Of a stretch of 40,796 nt of DNA, positions 27,276 to 35,758 are shown piece by piece. Location of the stretch: positions 1 to 40,796 of the forward strand of contig JACWAD010000010.1 of NCBI GenBank assembly GCA_014874175.1, written 5' to 3'. Source of the stretch: Thermoleophilia bacterium. GTDB lineage: Bacteria; Actinomycetota; Thermoleophilia; BMS3ABIN01. A program made the position numbers and the translations under genes. The notes under the pieces were generated by a model. The model made no database searches and had not been told where the DNA came from. It was given only the letters and a program-made list of their open reading frames with translations. Position 1 is the first letter of the stretch. Each line of letters starts with the position of its first letter.

Positions 27276-27955
27276 TGGACCTTTTCATCGATACTGCCAA
27301 CCTTGATGACATCCGCGAGATCTCGCGCTGGGGCATTCTCAGGGGGGCGACCACGAACCCGACGCTGCTTTCCCGCGAGAGCGGAGATTATAACATGATT
27401 TTGCAGGAGATATGCGGGCTGGTCGGCGGGCCAGTAAGCGCTGAGGTTTTGGCAGACGACGCCGAGGGTATGGTAGCGGAGGCGGAGCAGTTGGCGGGCC
27501 TGCATGACAGCATTGTCATCAAGCTGCCCACGACCGCTGAGGGGCTGCAGGCTGCCGGCGAGCTAAAGCGCCGGCAAATAAAAACAAACGTCACCCTGGT
27601 TTTTTCTGCCAACCAGGCCCTGATGGCGGCCACTGCGGGGGCGACTTATGTCAGCCCGTTTGTCGGCCGGCTTGATGATATCGGGCACGATTCCGGGGAG
27701 ATCCTGGCGGATATCGTCGATATCTTTTCTGTTAACAAGATTTCCACTAAAGTAATTGCAGCCAGCATCCGACATCCCTTGCATGTCACCCAGGCCGCCC
27801 TGCTCGGGTGCGACATTGCCACTATTCCACCGCAGGTTTTCCGGAAGATGCTCAAACATCCGTTGACAGACATCGGCATTAAGCTTTTCAAGCAGGACTG
27901 GGAGAAAAAGCAGAAAAAGCAGACGGAAAAGCAGGCTTTGGACGTTGGACTTTAG
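27275..27955 (+). CDS. Transaldolase / fructose-6-phosphate aldolase-like (TalC/Fsa family)
   Basis: MDLFIDTANLDDIREISRWGILRGATTNPTLLSRE, KTNVTLVFSANQALMAATAGATYVSPFVGRLDDIG. Confidence 0.93.
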   Translation: MDLFIDTANLDDIREISRWGILRGATTNPTLLSRESGDYNMILQEICGLVGGPVSAEVLADDAEGMVAEAEQLAGLHDSIVIKLPTTAEGLQAAGELKRRQIKTNVTLVFSANQALMAATAGATYVSPFVGRLDDIGHDSGEILADIVDIFSVNKISTKVIAASIRHPLHVTQAALLGCDIATIPPQVFRKMLKHPLTDIGIKLFKQDWEKKQKKQTEKQALDVGL

Positions 27956-28042
27956 ATATGGGATAAACCCGAGACCCGAAAACCCGAAACCAAAAACCCA
28001 GAAAGGAATTTCAATTTTGAACTTTGAACTCGGAAATGGATC

Positions 28043-29299
28043 ATGGAAATAGTAGAACATCAAAATCAGGAAGAGGAAGTAGAATCCCAGGTCAATGCTG
28101 ACCCGGACGATGGCGCAGCCGGGACAAAAGCGGACAAAGAAGCGCCGCGGCCGGTAAAGGAGGCTCCGGGGCGGCCGCCTGAACGGGTAAAGCTCAAGAC
28201 CGGCACCCTGGACCTGCTGCCGGACGGATTCGGATTCCTGCGCACGAAAGGGTACGTCCAAAGCGACGAGGACATTTACGTTTCCCTCTCGCAGATCAGG
28301 CGCTTCAACCTCAGGCGCGGTGACGAGATAACCGGGCAGGTGCGCGAACCAAAGGACAGCGAGAAATACAACGCCCTGCTCAAGATTGAGGCGGTCAACG
28401 GGGTGGAGCCGGAATCGGCGCGCCGCCGGCCCAATTTTGACGCGCTCACCCCCCTGTTCCCGATGGAGCGCCTGCGCCTGGAGACAGAGCCGGGCGTCAT
28501 CGCCACCCGGGTGATAGACTTGATTGCTCCCATCGGCAAGGGGCAGCGCGGCCTGATCGTGTCGCCGCCCAAGGCCGGCAAAACTACCATCCTGAAGCAG
28601 ATTGCCAACAGCATCACCGAAAATGCTCCAGATGTATACCTGCTTGTGCTGCTGGTGGATGAGCGGCCCGAGGAAGTAACCGACATGCAGCGCTCTGTCA
28701 AGGGAGAGGTGGTCAGCTCCACTTTTGACCAGCCTTCTGACAATCACGTCCAGGTGGCCGAGCTGGTGCTTGACCGCGTGAAGCGGCTGGTGGAGTCGGG
28801 GCGCGATGTTGTCGTGCTGCTGGACAGCATCACCAGGCTGGCGCGGGCCTACAACTTGACGGCGCCCGCCAGCGGCCGCATCCTCTCCGGCGGCGTCGAT
28901 TCCACGGCGCTGTTCCCGCCAAAGAAGTTCTTTGGCGCCGCCCGCAACGTTGAGGAGGGAGGCTCACTAACGATCCTGGCGACCGCACTTGTTGACACCG
29001 GCAGCCGCATGGATGAGGTCATCTTTGAGGAGTTCAAGGGAACGGGCAACATGGAGCTGCATCTTGACCGCAGGCTGGCCGACAAGCGCATTTTCCCCGC
29101 CATCGACATCGAGCGCTCCGGCACCCGCAAGGAAGAGCTGCTGATGGAAGAGGCGGAAGCAACACAAGTGTGGAAGCTGCGCAATGTGCTGCACGCTCTT
29201 GACCCGGGCGCCGCCATTGAGCTGCTTATCTCCAAGCTGCGCGAAACGAAGGATAACCCGCAGTTCCTGAAAGAGATTCAGAAGAACTCATCCAGGTAA
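28043..29299 (+). CDS. rho: Transcription termination factor Rho
   Basis: [13 protein letters not shown] cold-shock-like domain, [56 protein letters not shown]. Confidence 0.97.
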   Translation: MEIVEHQNQEEEVESQVNADPDDGAAGTKADKEAPRPVKEAPGRPPERVKLKTGTLDLLPDGFGFLRTKGYVQSDEDIYVSLSQIRRFNLRRGDEITGQVREPKDSEKYNALLKIEAVNGVEPESARRRPNFDALTPLFPMERLRLETEPGVIATRVIDLIAPIGKGQRGLIVSPPKAGKTTILKQIANSITENAPDVYLLVLLVDERPEEVTDMQRSVKGEVVSSTFDQPSDNHVQVAELVLDRVKRLVESGRDVVVLLDSITRLARAYNLTAPASGRILSGGVDSTALFPPKKFFGAARNVEEGGSLTILATALVDTGSRMDEVIFEEFKGTGNMELHLDRRLADKRIFPAIDIERSGTRKEELLMEEAEATQVWKLRNVLHALDPGAAIELLISKLRETKDNPQFLKEIQKNSSR

Positions 29300-29331
29300 A
29301 AGAAAAGACCGGGCGCGCCCGGTCTTTTCTT
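29300..29331. terminator. Bidirectional intrinsic terminator between rho and the convergent zinc-ribbon gene
   Basis: Perfect 32-bp palindrome aagaaaagaccgggcg-cgcccggtcttttctt. Confidence 0.88.
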
Positions 29332-29365
29332 GCAGCGGCTTGCTGGAGAGCCGAAGTTTGCCTGA

Positions 29366-29809
29366 TCAAAAGTCGATGGGCAGGATGTGATCCCTGTTCA
29401 GCGCTGTGATGAATTTTTCCGCTTCTTCTTCCATGTTTTTCTTCTGCATGCTGTCAAGCTCTTTCATTAGTGTCTCGCGTCCGATGCGGGCATTCTTGAG
29501 CAGCTCGCGCACGGTCTCGCGGTCAACGACCAACTCGCGCTTGCAGAGGCAATTCGGGCAAAGCAGCATCACTTTCCACTCCATGTCGTTGATCTGGTAG
29601 CGCTCAACTGGGTAGACCAGTTTGGAACGGCATAGCGGGCACGTCTGCAGCTCGGTTCTTTTTTTCTGCAATTCGGCCATGATTTCCTTGATTATGCTGC
29701 CGGTGGATCCTATATCATCAAAGCAGACAAGATCGATTACCTGCCCCTGGGCAAGGACCACTCTCTGGACGAAAAATTCGCTATTCTTGTTGTTGCTATC
29801 TGTGAACAA
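29366..29809 (-). CDS. Uncharacterised zinc-ribbon protein (147 aa)
   Basis: CPLCRSKLVYPVERYQINDMEWKVMLLCPNCLCKRELVV, two CxxC pairs; convergent with rho. Confidence 0.7.
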   Translation of the reverse strand: MFTDSNNKNSEFFVQRVVLAQGQVIDLVCFDDIGSTGSIIKEIMAELQKKRTELQTCPLCRSKLVYPVERYQINDMEWKVMLLCPNCLCKRELVVDRETVRELLKNARIGRETLMKELDSMQKKNMEEEAEKFITALNRDHILPIDF

Positions 29810-29969
29810 TCAACTGCTTCTTTATTTTTCATCGCCCATCAAGACTTCACGTCTCGCCCTAAAAGTTTCGCCCGGCAGATGGAAATCAGTTCTGAAATTC
29901 TTCTCTGCCAGCCTTCGATAGCTCTATCGGCATACCGCGGGGATTCTTAATCTGAAGGCTGGAGATGTT

Positions 29970-29997
29970 GCAGGGGCATGGTACGGCATGCCCCTGC
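29970..29997. repeat. Palindromic element (11-bp arms) downstream of rpoN
   Basis: gcaggggcatg-gtacgg-catgcccctgc. Confidence 0.75.
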
Positions 29998-30008
29998 GAA
30001 CTTTGATG

Positions 30009-31352
30009 TTATCCTCGCCGCCGCCGCGACGCCGGCGGGATGGCTGCCTGCTGGCGGTACTTGGCCACGGTGCGGCGCGATATTGATATTTCTTCTTTTT
30101 TGAGCAGGTCCGTGAGCCGCTGGTCTGAAAGCGGGCGCCGGCTGTCTTCATCGGCAATCAGGACGGCGATCCGTTTCTTTATGGCGCTGGAGGCAAGGCT
30201 CCCGCCCGCCGCTGCGTAGCCGGCGGAGAAAAAATAGCGCAGCTCGAAAACGCCAAAGGGCGTGTTCATGTACTTGCCTACGATGGCGCGGCTGACAGTG
30301 GAAGGGTGCACGTACAGAGAGTCTGCAATCTGCTCAAGTGTGAGGGGTTTCAAGTGACCGGGCCCATGCTCAAAGAAACCGGGCTGGGCTTCGGCGATGG
30401 CGCGGGCAACCTTGATCATGGTAATGCGCCGCTTGTTAATGTCACGAATAAACTCGTTGGCATTTTTCAGCCTTGATTTTATGTAATCGCGGGTGGCGGC
30501 TTCCCCGCCCGCGGCCATTTTTTTATACATAAGGTTCACCTTCAGGAAGGGCGTCAACTCCCTGTTGGCGAGCACCTGGACCCGGCCCTGGCTGACCTGG
30601 ACGAAAACATCGGGAATCACCACCGCCGCCGGCGGGCCGGCGTCAAAGAGGGAACCGGGTGAGGGGTTGAGACTGCGGATGAGATCGATTGCCTTTTCCA
30701 CCCGATCCTTTTGCGCGCCAAGCTCTCTCGCGATCTCGCCGCTGGCGCCGCGGGCGACCTGCTTAAGGTGCTTTTCTGCGATCCTGAGGGCAGTCTTGCC
30801 TGCGCCCAGTTGCCTGAGCTGGATGGCGAGGCATTCTTCCAGGCTGCGCGCGGCCACCCCGGGAGGGTCAAATTCCTGCACGAGCTTTAGCACCTTGCCG
30901 GCCTGGGCAGTGTTGCTGCCTGCCGCCCGGGCGACATCCCGGACCGCCTCGCGCAGATACCCATCGTCGTCCAGGTTGCCGATTATGGCAAGCCCGAGCC
31001 GCCTTGCAGCCGGAGAGAGGTCTTTTAAATCCAGCTGCAGAGTCAGGTGGTCGGCAAGGGTGAGGGGGCTGGCGGCCAGTTCAGGCGGGATGACTGTCCC
31101 GGATGCGGGCACCCCGGCCCGGCTGCCGGTGCGCGCCACTGCGGCGTAATCACGCCAAAGCCGGCGGCCCGGCGCCGGGGCAATGTCGAGATCGGCCGGC
31201 TCGGGGATTTCCAGCACCGGATTTTCATCGATTTCCCTGCGAATTAATTCCCTCAGCCCGGCCGCATCGAGCCGCAGTATCTTCAGGCTCTGGTAGAGCC
31301 GGGGAGACAGCTTCTGCTGCTGGCGGATGGTTAGGGAAGGCTTGATTTTCAT
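30009..31352 (-). CDS. rpoN: RNA polymerase sigma-54 factor
   Basis: Region I MKIKPSLTIRQQQKLSPRLYQSLKILRLDAAGLRELIRREIDENPVLEI; HTH LEQIADSLYVHPSTVSRAIVGKYMNTPFGVFELRYFFS; RpoN box SRRTVAKYR. Confidence 0.95.
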   Translation of the reverse strand: MKIKPSLTIRQQQKLSPRLYQSLKILRLDAAGLRELIRREIDENPVLEIPEPADLDIAPAPGRRLWRDYAAVARTGSRAGVPASGTVIPPELAASPLTLADHLTLQLDLKDLSPAARRLGLAIIGNLDDDGYLREAVRDVARAAGSNTAQAGKVLKLVQEFDPPGVAARSLEECLAIQLRQLGAGKTALRIAEKHLKQVARGASGEIARELGAQKDRVEKAIDLIRSLNPSPGSLFDAGPPAAVVIPDVFVQVSQGRVQVLANRELTPFLKVNLMYKKMAAGGEAATRDYIKSRLKNANEFIRDINKRRITMIKVARAIAEAQPGFFEHGPGHLKPLTLEQIADSLYVHPSTVSRAIVGKYMNTPFGVFELRYFFSAGYAAAGGSLASSAIKKRIAVLIADEDSRRPLSDQRLTDLLKKEEISISRRTVAKYRQQAAIPPASRRRRG

Positions 31353-31378
31353 TATGTCCCCGGAAGCTCCCGTAACTT

Positions 31379-32197
31379 TTAATAGTATGACAGACTGCCG
31401 TCCTTCTTGGCGCGTTGAACAGCGTAGCGGAAGATAATCAGGCTGATCGGCAGGGTGATTACTGAAAAGACAACCAAGGCAATGAGGTCATGACTGATGC
31501 CGGCAAAACCGGCGCCCTCCAACAGCGCCAGGCGGATTGCCCTCAGCGAGTAAGTAATCGGGAACAGGTAAGAGATCACCTGGAGCCAGCCTGGCAGGAT
31601 CGTAATCGGATAATAAACCCCGCCCAGCAGCGTCGAGGATGTGCTAAGCGCCCAGGCAATCGGGTCGCCCCGCTTGAAAATCATGATAAAACTGGCGGAG
31701 ATTATCCCCAGGCTGCTGAAGGCAATCACGGTAAGAAGAAGCGCCACCACCGCCGGAAGCACGTTGGCGCCGCTTAAATCAAGCCCGAAAAACAGCACTC
31801 CCAGGAGCAGGTAGACGCCGACCCTTAGCGAGGTGAAAGTGAAATTCCATTGGGATGATGAAAGAACTATATTGGATAGCCTTGTGGGAGTCACCAGCAT
31901 TGCCTCTAGCGTCCCCATCATCTGCTCAGCCCGGATGCTGGAGGAAAAGCTGCCCAGGCCCACGGAGAGGAAGTTGGAAAAGGCAATGCCGATCAGGACA
32001 AAGGAAAAGTAGCTGCCGCCATATTCCTTAAGCGCATTTCGTACATGGGGAGAATCCCCCAAGAGTTTGGCGACAAAATAAAACATCACCACCGAGAAGA
32101 AGATGCTGGCAAACTGGAACACAAATGAGAAGCGGTAGCTGACTTCGAGGAGGGCGTCCTTTTTCAGGAAGGCCATTGGTTTTCTGAGCGGAGCCAT
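31379..32197 (-). CDS. ABC-2 type transporter permease
   Basis: Six hydrophobic segments; EQMMGTLEAMLVTPTRLSNIVLSSS and STLLGGVYYPITILPGWLQVISYLFPITYSLRAIR are typical. Confidence 0.88.
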   Translation of the reverse strand: MAPLRKPMAFLKKDALLEVSYRFSFVFQFASIFFSVVMFYFVAKLLGDSPHVRNALKEYGGSYFSFVLIGIAFSNFLSVGLGSFSSSIRAEQMMGTLEAMLVTPTRLSNIVLSSSQWNFTFTSLRVGVYLLLGVLFFGLDLSGANVLPAVVALLLTVIAFSSLGIISASFIMIFKRGDPIAWALSTSSTLLGGVYYPITILPGWLQVISYLFPITYSLRAIRLALLEGAGFAGISHDLIALVVFSVITLPISLIIFRYAVQRAKKDGSLSYY

Positions 32198-32983
32198 TTA
32201 AGCCTCCGCCCGCGACTGCTCAACCAGCCCCAGGAAAAAGTCAGACAGGGAGGCGTCGCCCGCCAGCTCTCGAACGCTCCCGCAGGCCTTCATCTCGCCG
32301 CCATACATAATCCCGATGCGGTCGCACACCTGCTCCGCCTCAGCCAGGTGATGGGTGGCGAGGATGACGGTTTTCCCTTGAGCTATCAGCTCATTCCTGA
32401 TAAAGCTGTGCAGTTTGTGAGCCGCCACCGGGTCCAGACCCTTGGTGGGCTCGTCCATGAAAAAGATGTCAGGATCCGCAAGCAGGCCACGCGCCAGGGC
32501 CATGCGCTGCTTCATCCCGGTCGAATACTGGTTGAAGCGGCGGTCGGCGGCTTCGGCCATGTCCACCTGCTCAAGCAGCATCGGGATGCGCTCGTTTGCC
32601 AGCTGCCGCGGCAGGCCGTAGAGGGCGGCAAAGAACTTGAGGTTTTGCCGGCCTGTGAGCCTCCAGTAAAAGCTGCGTTCCTCGCTGGAGACAAGCGCAA
32701 TTGAGGACTTCACCTTTCCCTGTTGCCTGACCAGGTCAAACCCGTTTACAGTGGCGCTGCCCTGGCTGGGCAACAGCAGCGTGCAAAGCATTTTAGTGAG
32801 AGTGGTCTTGCCCGCGCCGTTGGGGCCCAGCAGGCCAAAAATCGCGCCGCGCTCCACTTCCATGTTTACATTTGAGACGGCTGTGATAGTTTGTTTCTCA
32901 AAAAAATGGCGGAGCGAGGAAAACCCCCGCCGCTTGGCAAACTCTTTGGTCAGGTTGCTGGTTTGAAGGACAACATCGGCCAT
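32198..32983 (-). CDS. ABC transporter ATP-binding protein
   Basis: Walker A GLLGPNGAGKTTLTKML, FNQYSTGMKQRMALARGLLADPDIFFMDEPTKGLDPVAAH; ATG at 32983. Confidence 0.93.
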   Translation of the reverse strand: MADVVLQTSNLTKEFAKRRGFSSLRHFFEKQTITAVSNVNMEVERGAIFGLLGPNGAGKTTLTKMLCTLLLPSQGSATVNGFDLVRQQGKVKSSIALVSSEERSFYWRLTGRQNLKFFAALYGLPRQLANERIPMLLEQVDMAEAADRRFNQYSTGMKQRMALARGLLADPDIFFMDEPTKGLDPVAAHKLHSFIRNELIAQGKTVILATHHLAEAEQVCDRIGIMYGGEMKACGSVRELAGDASLSDFFLGLVEQSRAEA

Positions 32984-32999
32984 TGGGCCATATTTTAAC

Positions 33000-33971
33000 A
33001 TGACGGTTGGCGCCTCACATATCAATAAGCCCTTTTATATTGGCGGCGTGCGCCTGCCTAACAGGCTGGTGCAGGCGCCCATGGCCGGCGTCAGCGGCCG
33101 CGCCTTCCGCCTGCAGGCAAGGCGTCATGGCGCTGGCCTCACGTCAACCGAAATGGTAAGCAGCTACGGGGTCCATTACCGCAACACGCGCACGCTCGGC
33201 ATGCTGGCGCTTGGCGCCGCCGAGCGGCCGGTGGCAGTGCAGCTTTTTGGCAGTGACCCCGGCGTGATGGCCGCCGCCGCGGCCGTGGCCGAATCTGCCG
33301 GCGCCGATATCATTGATATCAACATGGGCTGCCCTGTGCGTAAAGTGATAAAAACCGGGGCCGGCGTGGCGCTGATGGAGGACGAAAGGCTGGCGGCCAG
33401 GATCGTGGCCGGCGTGGCCGCGGCAGTAAGCGCACCGGTAACCGCCAAGATAAGGTCCGGCGCCCGCAGCCGCATTACGGCGCTCTCGCTGGCGCCGCGG
33501 CTGGAAGAAGCGGGCGCCGCGGCAATTTGCATTCACCCCCGCCTGGGCGATGCCGGCAGCAAGGACCGGGCCGATCATTCTGTCACAAAAGAGATTGTTG
33601 ATATGGTTGGCATTCCCGTAATAGCAAGCGGGGACGTCCGCGCGCCTGCAAACGCCGCAGATCTGCTTAAAGCGGGATGCGCGGCGGTGATGGCGGCCCG
33701 GGCCGCCCTAGGCAACCCCTGGCTGTTTGCCGACCTGCTGGCTGAACGGCAGCCGCACCCGCGGCCGCCGGCTGAGGTGCTGGGAGAGATGCGCCTGTTT
33801 TACGCCGGCCTCGTGGATGAGGCCGGCCCCGAGCTGGCAGGCCGCGCCATGCGCAAATTTTACGGCTGGTACCTGAGGCCGTTCCGGCCGCCCGCCGCTC
33901 TGCGCGACGGACTCAGGCGGGCGGCGGATTTTGAGGAGGCAGCCGGACTGATCCGCTCGCTGTTGTTGTGA
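33000..33971 (+). CDS. dus: tRNA-dihydrouridine synthase
   Basis: LVQAPMAGVSGRAFRLQARRHGAGLTSTEMV, IDINMGCPVRKVIKTGAGVALM, GIPVIASGDVRAPANAADLLKAGCAAVMAARAALGNPWLF. Confidence 0.92.
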   Translation: MTVGASHINKPFYIGGVRLPNRLVQAPMAGVSGRAFRLQARRHGAGLTSTEMVSSYGVHYRNTRTLGMLALGAAERPVAVQLFGSDPGVMAAAAAVAESAGADIIDINMGCPVRKVIKTGAGVALMEDERLAARIVAGVAAAVSAPVTAKIRSGARSRITALSLAPRLEEAGAAAICIHPRLGDAGSKDRADHSVTKEIVDMVGIPVIASGDVRAPANAADLLKAGCAAVMAARAALGNPWLFADLLAERQPHPRPPAEVLGEMRLFYAGLVDEAGPELAGRAMRKFYGWYLRPFRPPAALRDGLRRAADFEEAAGLIRSLLL

Positions 33972-33977
33972 CAGAGG

Positions 33978-34010
33978 CAGGGCGCAGCGTGCTCCGCACG
34001 CTGCGCCCTG
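33978..34010. repeat. Palindromic element (15-bp arms, 3-nt loop) between convergent dus and polX
   Basis: cagggcgcagcgtgc-tcc-gcacgctgcgccctg; shares CAGCGTGC/GCACGCTG with the 1920-1962 palindrome. Confidence 0.88.
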
Positions 34011-34026
34011 CTGCGCCGAAGTTGTT

Positions 34027-35757
34027 TCAAGCCGGCTCTTTGGGCCTGCCCAGCAGCTTTTTCATCTGCGCCAGCGTCATCGTGTTCAGCACCGTGGCCG
34101 GCTTGATCCAGCCGCGGCGGGCGGTAGCGACGCCGTATTTTAAATCCAGCCCCTCGGGACCGTGGGCGTCGCTGTTTATCACCAGCCTGACGCCGGCATC
34201 CTGGGCGGCCCGCGCATTCCTGTCGCCCAGGTCAAGGCGCTGGTAATGCGAGTTGATCTCCAGGGCGGTGCCGGTGGCCGCCGCCATGTCAATAATCATT
34301 TTTACGTCAACGTCGTAGGCGTCGCGGCGGTTGATGATGCGGCCGGTGGGATGGCCAATGGCGCGCACGTAGGGGTTCTCCATGGCCGCCTGCATCCGCG
34401 TCATGATCCGGGCGCGGCTCTGGCCGAAACCGGAATGTATGGAAACGGTAACAAAATCAAGCAGCTTCAGGTACTTGTCCGCCAGGTCCAGGCTGGCGTC
34501 GGCTTTGACATCGCACTCGCAGCTTGTGAATATGTGAAATCCTTTCAGCTTCCGGTTAAGAGCCGCCACTTCTTGCAGCTGTTTTTCCAGCTTCGCCGGC
34601 GTCAGTCCCTGGACCATGCCCAGCGACTGGGTATGGTCGGAGATGGCCATGTAACTGTAGCCCATCTGTCTGGCCGCCAGAGCCATCTCCCGGATGCTGG
34701 CCCGGCCATCGCTCCAGTCGGAGTGCACGTGCATGTCTCCCTTGATGTCGCCGGGACCGATCAGGCGAGGCAGCCGGTGATCCGCCGCAGCCTCGATCTC
34801 GCCGTTGTTCTCGCGCAGCTCCGGCTCGATATAGTCCAGGCCCAGCAGCCGGTAGACTTCTTCTTCAGTGGCGCATTTATGGATTCTGCCGCTGCCTGAT
34901 TCCTCGACCCCGTACTCGCTCACTTTCAGGCTTCTTGAGATGGCCAGCTCCCGCAGGGCCACGTTGTGGTCCCTGGAGCCGGTAAAATGCTGCAGCAGGT
35001 TCCCGTAAAGGTCATGAGGGACGACGCGCAGGTCAATCTGGAGACCAGTGTGGGTGCGTATCGAGCACTTGGTGGGTCCCATGCCGATTACCTCGTCAAC
35101 CATGGCCAGCCGGCTGAATGCCCAGGTAAGCGCCTCCGGCCTGGATGCGGTGGCGATGATGTCCACATCCTTGACGGTCTCTTTCATCCGCCGGACGCTG
35201 CCGGCGCAGGTGACGTTGCGCGCCTCCTTCAGCTTTTTCAGCCCGGCGGCGGCGGCTTCGGCGATAGGGAGCGCTTCTCCTAAAAGCACGCGCGTCCCGC
35301 GCGCCTTCAGGCGGGCGATGGCCTTGAGGATGTTCTCCTGCGCCTTGGGTCCCAGGCCAGGCAGGGCAGCAATGCGCCCCGCCGTGGCGGCCGCCTCCAT
35401 GTCTTCCAGGGAGGCGACGCCCAGTTCCTCCCAGACCTTGCGCGCGGTTTTGGGGCCGATTCCCTGAACTTTCTGTATCTTCACGAGGTCGGAGGGATAG
35501 CGGCGCCTGTAATCTTCCAGCTCCGCTAGCCTGCCTGTCTCAAGCAGCTCGGTGATCTTGGCGGCGATCTTCTCACCGATATCGGGCAGGCTTGTCAGCT
35601 CCCCCCCGGAGGCCAGCTCCTTCAGGGAGACATTGGTTTCGGCAACGCGGCGGGCGGCTTTCTGCACGGCGATGGTCTTGTACTTGTTCTCGCCGTCAAG
35701 GTCCATCATGTCGGCAAGCATATCAAGGGATGCAGCGATCTGGAGATTGGACAGCAT
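34027..35757 (-). CDS. polX: DNA polymerase/3'-5' exonuclease PolX (X-family polymerase plus PHP domain)
   Basis: HhH IQKVQGIGPKTARKVW, polymerase KDVDIIATA, PHP DMHVHSDWSDGRASIREMALAARQMGYSYMAISDHTQSLG. Confidence 0.95.
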   Translation of the reverse strand: MLSNLQIAASLDMLADMMDLDGENKYKTIAVQKAARRVAETNVSLKELASGGELTSLPDIGEKIAAKITELLETGRLAELEDYRRRYPSDLVKIQKVQGIGPKTARKVWEELGVASLEDMEAAATAGRIAALPGLGPKAQENILKAIARLKARGTRVLLGEALPIAEAAAAGLKKLKEARNVTCAGSVRRMKETVKDVDIIATASRPEALTWAFSRLAMVDEVIGMGPTKCSIRTHTGLQIDLRVVPHDLYGNLLQHFTGSRDHNVALRELAISRSLKVSEYGVEESGSGRIHKCATEEEVYRLLGLDYIEPELRENNGEIEAAADHRLPRLIGPGDIKGDMHVHSDWSDGRASIREMALAARQMGYSYMAISDHTQSLGMVQGLTPAKLEKQLQEVAALNRKLKGFHIFTSCECDVKADASLDLADKYLKLLDFVTVSIHSGFGQSRARIMTRMQAAMENPYVRAIGHPTGRIINRRDAYDVDVKMIIDMAAATGTALEINSHYQRLDLGDRNARAAQDAGVRLVINSDAHGPEGLDLKYGVATARRGWIKPATVLNTMTLAQMKKLLGRPKEPA

Positions 35758-35758
35758 G

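Noticed and set aside
27563-28747. 394-aa minus-strand ORF spanning aldolase, leader and rho
   Set aside because: Crosses two genes on the other strand; its Phe-rich part (FWVFGFGFSGLGF) is just the translated repeat leader
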